From: Liquidambar formosana
Taxonomy: Eukaryota > Streptophyta > Magnoliopsida > Saxifragales > Altingiaceae
Assembly: GCA_039720395.1 (NCBI GenBank)
Contig: CM077820.1
Location: 9,523,338 to 9,587,337, forward strand
Length of the DNA: 64,000 nt
Reading direction: 5' to 3'
Position numbers and translations under genes: made by a program. Below are positions 55,025 through 64,000 of the stretch, in pieces. The stretch's first letter is position 1; each line of letters opens with the position of its first letter. Under the pieces are notes generated by a model. That model ran no database searches and was not told the origin of the DNA. It saw nothing but the letters and a program-made list of their open reading frames with translations.

Positions 55025-55589
55025 CAGCTGCATTTACACCCGCGTAGTACGCTATATTTCCTCCCGCACTACTGCCCATGAGGAAACAGCGTGAGATATC
55101 CGCGTGATCTTCCAACCACTTCTCGTCACTGTTCCTGATCCAGTGCAACGCCTCCACAGCATCGTTGTACGCCGCCGGGAGGCGGTGCTCCGGCGCGAGA
55201 CGGTACTCGACCGATATGATTATCGCCGGGAGGTTTGATGCCATTTCGGCGCAAAAAGCATGGAAGATGGTGGTGGCAGCGCTGCATATGATGAAGCCAC
55301 CTCCGTGGTAGTAAACAATGATGGGGAGCTTAGTGGTGGCTCCGCCGTCGGTGACGGAGGAGGACGAATGATTCAGTGCTTGCCGGGGCAGGTATATGCG
55401 AACCCACGTGTTGTTTTTGTGGTTGAGGGTGATGTCTTTGGAAAGGACACGAACGTTTGGTTTGTGGTTATCGGGTGTGGCGGGGGCTGTTGGGAGGGTC
55501 ATGAGCCGTGTCATGGTGCCGTCGGGGTTTTCGACCATCTTGAGGAATTCATTGAAGCCGACGTCGGGTCTAATAGGTTTGTCTGACAT
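54573..55589 (-). CDS. CXE: Plant carboxylesterase (CXE family), intact
   Basis: A single-exon alpha/beta-hydrolase of 338 residues, usual for plant CXEs, which hydrolyse small carboxylic esters. It resembles the CXE8/Actinidia CXE1 group rather than the GID1 gibberellin receptors, which lack the catalytic His. Motifs: oxyanion-hole HGGG (95-98), nucleophile elbow GSSAG (172-176, Ser174), acid in GCDGDILID (Asp281 most likely), and catalytic His311 in YHMVEL. The sequence SVEYRLAPEHRLPAAYNDA (126-144) is the conserved family core. No signal peptide is visible, so it is probably cytosolic. A TATA box lies at 55633-55640 (minus), about 45 bp before the start. A perfect 198-bp tandem duplication starts about 40 bp beyond it. 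The 3' half is duplicated at 59406-59860. The substrate cannot be told from sequence. Confidence 0.95.
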   Translation of the reverse strand: MSDKPIRPDVGFNEFLKMVENPDGTMTRLMTLPTAPATPDNHKPNVRVLSKDITLNHKNNTWVRIYLPRQALNHSSSSVTDGGATTKLPIIVYYHGGGFIICSAATTIFHAFCAEMASNLPAIIISVEYRLAPEHRLPAAYNDAVEALHWIRNSDEKWLEDHADISRCFLMGSSAGGNIAYYAGVNAADEVDDLKPLKIKGFILHQPFFGGTQRTGSEMRLANDNILPLSATDLMWELGLPIGADRDHEYCNPMVGKAGSEQCEKIGKMGWSFLLTGCDGDILIDQQVAFVKMLEEKGIPIKAEFVEGNYHMVELFDPPRAKAFIGLVKDYIFPSATA

Positions 55590-55632
55590 GTTTGAGGGTC
55601 TAAGAGTCGATGAAATCTTTTCGGTGTTACGG

Positions 55633-55640
55633 TATTTATA
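55633..55640 (-). promoter_or_regulatory. TATA box of CXE
   Basis: On the minus strand the sequence reads TATAAATA, 44 bp upstream of the CXE start codon. This implies a short leader of roughly 15-20 bp. Confidence 0.65.
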
Positions 55641-55680
55641 AGCTATAGAGAGATACGGTATTTTTCCAACTCTTAATTCA

Positions 55681-56076
55681 GGGTAGTACTTTCTCTAATG
55701 GAATCCATCAGAGAAAGAGAGATGACGGTGTTAACATTGACATGAGTTCATCTTAACATTTAGGGGGATGCGTGGTGGCTTTCGAATGGGAATGAAAGGC
55801 TAAGTGGTCTAATGGTATTCCTATTCTGTTATGAAGCTAATAGGGGTTGTGGGTTTTTTGTTTTTATTTTTTATTTTTGGGTAGTACTTTCTCTAATGGA
55901 ATCCATCAGAGAAAGAGAGATGACGGTGTTAACATTGACATGAGTTCATCTTAACATTTAGGGGGATGCGTGGTGGCTTTCGAATGGGAATGAAAGGCTA
56001 AGTGGTCTAATGGTATTCCTATTCTGTTATGAAGCTAATAGGGGTTGTGGGTTTTTTGTTTTTATTTTTTATTTTT
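55681..56076. repeat. Perfect 198-bp tandem duplication in CXE promoter
   Basis: Units 55681-55878 and 55879-56076 look identical base for base. Each begins GGGTAGTACTTTCTC and ends in a T-rich TTTATTTTTTATTTTT. The array starts about 40 bp upstream of the CXE TATA box and ends where the pararetroviral sequence begins. Identity means a very recent duplication or gene conversion. The truncated CXE copy has no counterpart. Confidence 0.95.
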
Positions 56077-56079
56077 GGG

Positions 56080-56730
56080 TTTCAAACGAGGGGTATCACT
56101 AATCAAATTCAAACTAATCCTCTTGTAATGCACAAATAAACCTCAAAATTTAATGATAACAATAAATATCACACAAAATTTAAAGAAAACTTACATAAAC
56201 GATCTTCTACTCTTTATACAGACCTTCTCATTATCTGAGAACTCTCCAAAACTCTCTCAAAGACTCTCCCTAAACAAATGAAAGCCCTATTATTTATAGA
56301 TAGCCTTCGGACTTCAAGTCTGGACTTGAACTCAACACAAAGTCTAAAAGATAAAGATAAAAGTCAAAAGTATAATAATTATCTCTTAACAACCAACTTT
56401 CACATAAAACATTTACAATGTTTTAAATACATAACTATTTACTTTTTGACAATTGAGGCTAGATGCTTCCACCCTTTACGTGATCATTTGACATGCTTTA
56501 TCAGTATTATTTAAAGTCCTTTGTCTTCTTTTAAAAAGATAGTCAAACTAAAATAATGCGTAGCTACGTGATGTCCTTTACCTGGTTGAAGTTTTGACTT
56601 TTCTGCAACACGTGTCCAATTCTGCAAAGATATTGGATGTTGCCTGTCCCTATCCTTACATTTGTTGCCTGTCCAATTCTGCAACACGTTTCACTACATT
56701 GTAGATCATCGTTTTAATCATGGCAGGAAA
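56080..56730 (-). promoter_or_regulatory. Pararetrovirus-like intergenic/promoter region facing CXE
   Basis: On the minus strand this AT-rich region precedes nothing viral but leads toward CXE. It contains a TATA box TATAAATA (56291-56298) and, upstream of it, three ACGT-core words (about 56478, 56568, and CACGTG at 56609-56614) and a TTGACT word near 56593. Such ACGT/TGAC clusters with a TATA box are usual in caulimovirid promoters. The assignment rests on its position after the viral frames and its composition. Confidence 0.45.
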
Positions 56731-56731
56731 G

Positions 56732-57540
56732 TTAACAAATGTAGTAGATACTAAGGAGTCGAAAAGGATTGTTCCAACAACTCCCCAGCATACTCCAAAT
56801 TTCATGATTTATAGTAAAACTTAATTTTGAAATATCTTTTTCAAGATAAATATTTTCAGCAAACTCAATGAGAAGGGGTTTAATCTTATTGTACTCAACA
56901 TGGTCATTAATGTCCAAAAATATTTCTTTAATTAAAGCTATTTTAGTTTTATTGAACAAACAAATTCTTAGAGCTTTATAAATATATGATTTTTCATGTT
57001 GTTCAGTAAAATTCATCAAATTAATAATAGTAGTAATTTTCTTTTCAGAAAAATCTTCAAGCCAATCCACTTGTTTAATGAATTTGGTAAATTCAAAATG
57101 AATAAAAATTTACTTGTCTTCTTGTGATTTCAAGAATTCAGCAAGTTGGGACATGTTTTTTCTAAACTCAACTTTATGGTTTAAGTAATGAGTCTTCTAA
57201 ATATTATTAAGAAGATGATAAGTTTTTGGGTTTAAACCGGGATTAAAAAAATCTTTTATCTCCTGATTTGTTTCAGGACGATTTTGAAAATTCATTTGAT
57301 TAAAATTCTGAAATATTTTAGCCATTTGTTTATAGTTGACTGGCATAACATAAACTGGAACATTGGGTTGGTTACCGATGATCTGAGGAAGTTTGGGAAA
57401 GCTGCTCTGGTTTGAGCTTCCTTCGCCTTTATAGAATCAGGATGGTTTCCCATAATTCTTTCCTTGAGAATTTGAGGGCTTTTCCCCTCTATTCGGATTT
57501 TGATTATTCATTGTAACTTCTGGACAGATAATCAGTAAGA
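56732..57540 (-). pseudogene. Decayed second frame of endogenous pararetrovirus
   Basis: After the RNase H remnant on the minus strand, coding-like sequence resumes. Its first part is rich in Asn, Pro, Ser and Lys; its last part is an uninterrupted 112-codon frame (57070-56732). Between them are stops and frame changes. Some plant endogenous caulimovirids (florendovirus type) have a second ORF of unknown function in this place. That match is by position only. It is non-functional. Confidence 0.5.
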
Positions 57541-58932
57541 AAATTATTATTGCCTTTAATATGTATTATATTAAAAGTATACTGACAAATAAAATTATAC
57601 CATCTAACTTGTCTCACATTTTCTTCTCATTTTTTGGATTTGATAAAATCACAAACTGATCTATTATCAGTACGAATTAAAAATTTAACAGGTGCCAAAT
57701 AAATATGAAAATCTTTTTATTATATTTTTTATGGCTAATAACTCTTTTTTATAAGTTATATATTTTATTTCATTTGGTTTAAATTTTCCTGAAGCATATC
57801 CACAAATTTCTTCTTGTTTAGAATTTTATAGAATTGCTTTTTACTGTTCCCTAAAACTCATCATTAGCATCGATTTCTAGTATTAGTGGTTCATTTTCTT
57901 TTGGAAAATAAATAGTCGGGGTTTCTTTAAACATATTCTTAATTTCTTGAACTAAATTTGAATCTTCTTTAGTCCATTCTATTTTTACACCTGAATTTTA
58001 TTTTTTAGGAATATTCTTGAGTTTTTCAATTAATGGTTTTTCTTTTTTGGATAAATTTTTCATAAAATTTCTTCTATAATTTAGTAAACCTAAAAAACTT
58101 TGCAGTTTTTTGAGAGTTGTTATCTCATTTAGAAAATCTTTTATTTTCACAATTGTATGATTTTGGAGTTGAATACCTAATTGGTTTAAGATTATTCCTA
58201 AATATTCAATCTTTTCTTTTTTTATTTTCATTTTCTTAAGACTTAATATTATTCCATATTTTAGGAATATATCATAAACAATTTCGAGATGCTTTTTATA
58301 TTCTTCTCTAGTTTTAGAGAATACTAAAACATCAGCTATATATACTAGACAAAATTTATGAAAATGTTTGAACATGTCCATCCATCTTTAAAATATCTGA
58401 GGTGTATTATAAATTCTAAATAGCATAACCGTCTATTGATAATATCCATATGGTGCACTAAAAACAGTCAATGGTTTTGACTCATTTGTTGGCTTTACTT
58501 ACCAAAAGCATAATTTGCAATCGAATTTGCCAAACCATTTAGAGTACATAGTTTGTTTAACTAGAACATCTTTTTTAGGAATTAAATATCCATCAAATTC
58601 AAGATTTTGATTTAATCTTTTATAATTAATTATCATTTTAGCTTTTTCTTGTTTTATCTCATTATGGTTTATTACCATAAAGGCAGGATTAGAATGTAGA
58701 CTTCTTATTTTTTCAATTGATCATTTCTTTAGTAATTATTCAAGTTAAATTTCAAATTCATCTATATCTTTTTTAGTATAAACTATTGGTTTAACTCTAA
58801 TTATTTTATTATAATCAATGAGTTTTAATTCACAAAATCTGGGAGATTTATCCCAAAGTTTAAATGGATCTTCTGAAAAATTTGGATGTAATTTTTTATA
58901 AATTCAATATTTTTCTTCTAAAGATTTTATTA
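57541..58932 (-). pseudogene. Endogenous pararetrovirus RT/RNase H remnant
   Basis: Minus-strand sequence of Caulimoviridae type. The order is a reverse-transcriptase N-part (about 58900-58400, with stops), a 127-codon frame covering the RT palm and thumb (58381-57998), then an RNase H remnant with an EIDAND motif (about 57870). The polymerase box reads YIAD, so one of the two catalytic aspartates is replaced. At least two in-frame stops follow the palm, and further stops and frame changes occur in RNase H. Movement, coat and protease regions are not present. The right border with host block B2 is near 58932. It is an old, inactive integrated copy; florendovirus/petuvirus affinity is likely but not proven. 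Confidence 0.8.
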
Positions 58933-59860
58933 TTTAGGTCATGAACTCATTGAACCATATATGTATTTGGATAAATCATTTTCCCACAAATTATGGTCTT
59001 TCATGGATGAGGTTGCTTAATTTCAATCGTAGCACTATTAATTTTTAAGTGAATGGTATATCATTTCTTAAATAAAAGATAAAAATAAAAAAGAGAGAGA
59101 TAGAGAGAGAAACTCAACTTCTGTGCACCATGGGCTCTTGACACCAAATTTTGTGCATCATGGAGTGCATATTATATATGCACTAACTAAAACAAAACCA
59201 CACACAAAACTAGACCCCAAATTAAAATATTCTTAAAGTAAAAGTAATTACGAAAATAAAAATCATATCATGAGAGTCTTAATCATTTCTTTTGCAATGA
59301 GTTACATATCGAAATGTTTGTCTCGTTACTGAAATTTTATTTCATTAGAGAAAAGGAAAAGAAGATGAGTATAGTAGTGATGATAATTGAGAATTAGCAA
59401 AGCTTTTACGCGGTGGCAGAGGGGAAAATATAATCTTTAACAAGGCCAAAACATGCCTTAGCTCTTGGTGGATCAAAGAGCCCCACCATGTGATAATTTC
59501 CCTCAACGAACTCAGCCTCGGTTGGTATACCCTCCTCCTCCAGCATCTTCGCAAACGCCACCTGTTGGTCAATCAATAGGTCACCATCACAGCCCGTCAA
59601 CAGAAAACTCCACCCCATCTTCCCAATCTTCTCACATTGCTCTGATCCAGCTTTCCCCACCATCGGATTGCAATACTCATGATCCCGGTCAACGCCAATC
59701 GGCAATCCCAATTCCCACATCAGATCAGTGGCACACAATGGCAAAATGTTATCATTGGCTAGCCTCATCTCTGACCCAGTCCTCTGGGTCCCACCAAAGA
59801 ACGGTTGGTGCAAAATAAACCCTTTAATCCTCAAGGGCTTAAGATCATCCACGTCGTCAT
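58932..59860. repeat. Segmental duplication block B, copy 2
   Basis: It is collinear with 54108-55024 at high identity. On its left it abuts the pararetroviral sequence; on its right it stops within the CXE coding sequence and joins block A2. ACTGGCAT is repeated at that joint (59861-59868 and 59869-59876). Confidence 0.93.
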
Positions 59861-60011
59861 ACTGGCATACTGGCATGACCCCAGTGAGAGCCATGAATTG
59901 AATGAAAAAAACAAAAGAAAAAAAAGGAAGGAAGAAGTAGGAGGAGGAGGAGGAGGAGGAGGAAAAAAGAAAAAGAAAAAAGGGACATTTGATTTTTACA
60001 TAACTATTCAA
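59406..60011 (-). pseudogene. Truncated CXE fused in frame to new 5' sequence
   Basis: Positions 59406-59860 encode the last 151 residues of a CXE, closely matching residues 188-338 of the intact gene, with the acid and His of the triad kept. The nucleophile Ser and HGGG oxyanion loop are missing, so it cannot be an active esterase. The frame stays open upstream into block A2 sequence for about 50 more codons, to an ATG at 60011. This gives a 201-codon chimera with an Ser- and Phe-rich start that comes from a GGA-repeat tract read in antisense. No promoter is evident. It may be transcribed by chance; it is best treated as a pseudogene. Confidence 0.85.
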
Positions 60012-61838
60012 TGGGCTTTTCGAGGGATTAATATTTTGACAAAATCCATGGAATTATTTTGAGGATAGCATTGTTAATTTGCCATTTCTTTAGGAATTTT
60101 TAGATTGATGAGACTACAGAAAAATAATTACAATTCAATATAAATTATTAGGGAGTATTAACTTTTTAGTAAATGACTATTAACTTAACTAAAAATTAAT
60201 AACTACTCATTATAATTATTCACCCATATCCCGACTAATCTATAATTCTCCCTATTTTTCCTTCCATGTGTGCTTCATAATTTCCCTTGCACTCCATAAA
60301 ATCCCTAGAAAAAAAAAATTAGAGTAATAATTCTACTGTTGCAAATATATTACATCTTTCATTGATTAAATATCGAGTTAAACATACGTTTATATATTTG
60401 TTTGGGTCCTCTACTTATAAGTTCAAATTTATAAGTTGAAAACTTAACATGGTATCAGAGCTAACCACCATATCGAGTATGGGATCAGACGTAGTATGGA
60501 TTGTGACTTTCTGCAGTCGATTGCTACAGAAAAGATGGCCTATAAGCTAAATTAAAGTGGTTTGATATTATCTATGGGTATGTTATTAAGTTATTGAATA
60601 CTAGTAAGTAAGTGAAGCCACTAAAAGGGAAAGGGATACCATCGGGTCAGTGTTGATAAAGTGGGCCGCTGTAGACGTCGGCTATAGAAGCGTGGTGATA
60701 TGTTATAATCCTAATGTCCCACATCAGTTAAGTATCGGATTAACTTTGTATATATTAGCTTTTGGATACCCTCTCCTTACAAGCTGGTTTTCAAAAATGA
60801 GTTTTACCAAGAGGTTAATGGTATTAGATAAAGGTTAGGAAAATATCACATCCCATATTAATTAATTAAATATGTTTTCATATATCTATTTAAACTCTCT
60901 ACTTATAAACTTGGACTTACAAGTTAACTACTTTAACATTTACCACCCTTTTCTTGAAAGCATATGAGTGGTGTGCTCACACTATGCATGTGAAAGGACA
61001 ACTTCTAAAATATTGTAGCAAAAGAAAAAAAAAATCATGTAGATATTTAAAAGAATGCTAGCAATCGTGGAGACTTGAAATACAGTAAAAGATTGAGAAA
61101 TGTCAAACATCACGGGTTCACTGGTGTTGGTCTAGCTCTTTCCTTTTTTTTCTTATTATAAATCATTTCATGGACAGCTTACGCGGTTTGCTATTATCTC
61201 CTCGCTAATTGCCAAAACATTCAAAATTGTCAGTCACAATCATTCATTCTTTCTTGGGGAAAGAAATTGGTTAAATTGAGAATTTCTCTCTTTTGTTTTT
61301 TTTCTTTTGAGACCGCAAATGACGGGCCAAACAGGTGCGTTATGTAATCTAATAATATTGAATTATGAATTATAACGAAAAGGCATATGTGTTAAAATTT
61401 GATCCCAAACTTTAGCACAAATACCCTTTGTTTGAGCTAAAACTTTCAAAACCTACGGTCAAGTTAGTCCAGTTGTCTTTTTGGTAATATTTTTTATTTC
61501 TCATGAAACTCTTCATGGTATTTTTTTTTTTTTTTTTTTTTCATCAGACTGAGCAGAGGCCACAAGTAGCTCAAGTGGTCCAATGCCGTGCGACCCAAGC
61601 CCAACTATTCAGCACTCATGAACAAAAAAATTTAAATCCTATTTTAAATTCACTTCACATAATTATATATACAATCCTAATTGGTAAGCATGTACTTATA
61701 TAACTTGTATCAGCTGTATGTATTAGGGATGTAGCCCGTGCATTGACTTAATATACACCGTAATCTACTAATACACGAGGTATGTATAATTTCCAATTCA
61801 GGTGTTGATATAGGTTATATTAACACGTGCTCATTTGA

Positions 61839-61877
<39 letters not shown>

Positions 61878-62833
61878 GGTTCCATTCATCTGTGTGATGC
61901 CGTGCAGTAATCCAAGCCATTGGGTATGACCAACTATTACATTTCAACAAATGTAATATTGCTATGATGATAGTCGACTAGAATTTCAAATGAAAGGGGA
62001 GGGACAACATTACAACTTGGAAAGACTGCAAGCCCATACGAAGCCTGTCCAGAAGTTGGTGGGGGAACTTTGGGCTAGGTGGGTCACCAGGCCACGAGCC
62101 ACGCCTAGCCCATAGGCTTCACTCCCACCACTCCTCCAATTCTTAAGAGACTCAAAAGACCCAAACCCTAGCTAACTAAACCTTCCCAAGGGGAAACACA
62201 TCCTAAAAATCAACCCTAACATCTACCAGAACCGAGCACCAAACCAATTGCCTCTCATGGGGAGGAGTCCCTCAGCTCCTATACAGCGACCAATTTTTTT
62301 TCCTTCCAGTGGATTGTTTTGTTTTGTGTTTTTTTAAAAAATAAATAAAATGGAGTTTCAAGCATCATAAGATTAACTAGCATCGCAACTAGGTTGCCAC
62401 CATAGTAACTCCCAAATCATGTGCTATAGGCTTGATAATTATTAAATGAAGAAAAAGAGAATACATGGAAGAGTGGGAAAATAAAGAAAAGTCTAGTCTT
62501 GGTTGTTTATAAAATGCCACAATCCAACTCACAAAGGACACAAAACCCTTCCAAGGGTTGCATAGCTTCATTGTCAAAAGTGTCGGCTTGGCCAATGATT
62601 ATGGATAATTATGAAAATCCCACTAATTATAGATAACTATGAGAATCCCACTAATGATAGACAATTAATTATGAAAATCCCACTAATTGAAGGTCATGGA
62701 TATATGATTAATTAGAGAGTAAGACAAACAGCTTCTTATTAATTCCATGCGTTTCCGAAGATATTGCATCCCAAAGTAACGGCCTCAACTTGGGCGGTTT
62801 GGTCGAATTGAAGGCTAACTCAACCCAACGTTA

Positions 62834-62874
<41 letters not shown>

Positions 62875-64000
62875 ATTAGAGGATTGACCATCTCACCCCA
62901 TCCCACCCAAGTAACACTAGTGTGGATCCGACTATGTTGGATTGTTCCGAATGCGTGAAATAATAAATTCTTTTTGAATATGTTGTCTCCCTTTTCCATT
63001 TTTTTAATGCCTCAATTACATTTTCCATTGGTCAAATATTCCTCAGGAGCGTGTTTTGAAAAAGAGGGTATCAGTAAATGGACGTAGCAATAAATGGAAG
63101 AACAACTCGGAAGTACCAAAGAAAATTTAAAACAGCACGACCACTTGTGGCAGCCTAGTACCAAGACCGCTTGTGCATGTACCAACCGTGGAGGATTAAA
63201 GGTTTTCTTTCTAACCTTAATATCATAAAGAACATTAATTCTTAATAGATCTTTTCATATATGGGAAACTCAAAAACACTTGATTTTTCATTGGTGTGCT
63301 AATGTATTAATGCACATGGAACAATTAATTGATCGAATCTTCATAGGATTTCTTTGACCCAGGTAATATGATTGTTCTAACAAAAGGATTTACTTGTCTC
63401 AATTTTTTTTTTTCCCTCTTTTCTAGTAAATTTACCAACCACTCCACAGCAGTTAATGCCTAGGACAAACTTGGTAACTAGACATAAGAGAAAATGGAAA
63501 GTAGAATCCAAAACTCTTCAATTCTTAAGGCCTAAAACTACTAATCTAAATGATCTTGATGAGATAAATGGTAGGAGGGCTCTAGGATTTGATGGACTAC
63601 AGGTTATTTTCTACAAAAGTTCTTGGCATATTTTGAAAAACTTTTGAAGGCAATCATAGAACTAATTATTTAGATAAAGCTTCAATCATAGAACCAACCA
63701 ATAATAATATCATTAACAGTATCAATATTAATTTGAAGAAGACGTTGAGGCAATTATTAATTAGCCAAGTAAAAAAACACATTGATATATGGACCCATAA
63801 AAAATAAAAACAAAAAAAATAAAAAAAAACAAAAAACAAAACATTGTAGGAGACATTTGAAGGTGAAAGCTAGCTCTTCACCTTGTGGGTCTAATGAAAG
63901 GTAATTCTGTATTTTTCTTGTTTATTTAGTAGTGCTGGACCGTTGGTGGCCTGCAACTGTTTTCACAACCACGAAAAAATGGGCTGCGAATTTTACTTTC
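59868..64000. repeat. Segmental duplication block A, copy 2 (runs off window)
   Basis: It is collinear with 49161-53981. It lacks the MITE, the SINE and the extra tandem units of copy 1, and so shows the older state at those places. It has its own changes, such as a (GGA)n tract at 59939-59962, a T20 run near 61520 and a (CT)n tract at 61842-61863. The homology continues to the last base, so a further block B, perhaps with another CXE, is expected beyond the window. Confidence 0.93.
60337..60938 (+). mobile_element. TRIM retrotransposon, copy in block A2
   Basis: The left LTR (60337-60449) ends AACTTAACA and is followed directly by an exact plant tRNA-Met primer-binding site TGGTATCAGAGC (60450-60461). 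The right LTR is diverged and ends TTTAACA at 60938. Flanks TCTAC (60332-60336) and TTTAC (60939-60943) fit a 5-bp target duplication with one change. Total length is 602 bp with no coding capacity. It is the cleaner of the two copies. Confidence 0.8.

Overview
The window is nuclear DNA of a eudicot plant, most likely a woody species with a repeat-rich genome. It has intron-rich genes with GT/AG (and one GC/AG) junctions, large AT-rich spacers, many plant transposon remnants (LINE, SINEs, a TRIM, hAT- and Harbinger-like MITEs, an endogenous pararetrovirus) and dinucleotide microsatellites. The species cannot be named from the sequence alone. Of the many open frames longer than 60 codons, only a few are genes; most are chance frames in AT-rich DNA.

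Three protein-coding genes are well supported. (1) 2521-23592, plus strand: the complete plastidial phosphoglucomutase gene, 22 exons and 626 residues with a transit peptide. It is stretched to 21 kb by transposon-filled introns, one of them 9.7 kb. (2) 41405-42952, plus strand: a gibberellin 20-oxidase of three exons and 382 residues. Its presumed leader carries long GA and CT tracts and a 26-codon upstream ORF. (3) 54573-55589, minus strand: an intronless plant carboxylesterase (CXE) of 338 residues with its full catalytic triad. A fourth, truncated CXE copy lies at 59406-59860 on the minus strand. It lacks the nucleophile half and is fused in frame to unrelated upstream sequence.

Layout: 1-2.3 kb is intergenic with a Harbinger-like MITE. 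2.5-23.6 kb is PGM; its introns hold a 5'-truncated LINE with a 15-bp target-site duplication, a SINE with a 13-bp duplication, a second SINE, a minisatellite, a fold-back element and a hAT-like element. 23.6-41 kb is a gene-free spacer holding at least seven fold-back or terminal-inverted-repeat elements, triplicated 175-bp repeats and dispersed repeat pairs. 41-43 kb is GA20ox. 43-49 kb is a gene-poor spacer. 49.2-64 kb is a complex duplicated block: segment A (49161-53981) and the CXE 3' half (segment B) recur at 59868-64000 and 58932-59860 in swapped order. The copies are separated by a decayed pararetrovirus fragment (about 56080-58932) whose promoter-like end points at the intact CXE gene. 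The two A copies act as each other's empty-site control and date a MITE, a SINE and several tandem duplications to after the duplication.

The genes do not form a pathway. PGM serves starch metabolism in plastids, GA20ox makes bioactive gibberellin precursors, and the CXE is an alpha/beta-hydrolase of uncertain substrate. No operon, CRISPR, tRNA or rRNA gene was seen. I found no clearly new biological system. The best leads are the pararetrovirus/tandem-duplication rearrangement around the CXE promoter, the chimeric CXE frame, and the upstream ORF of GA20ox.
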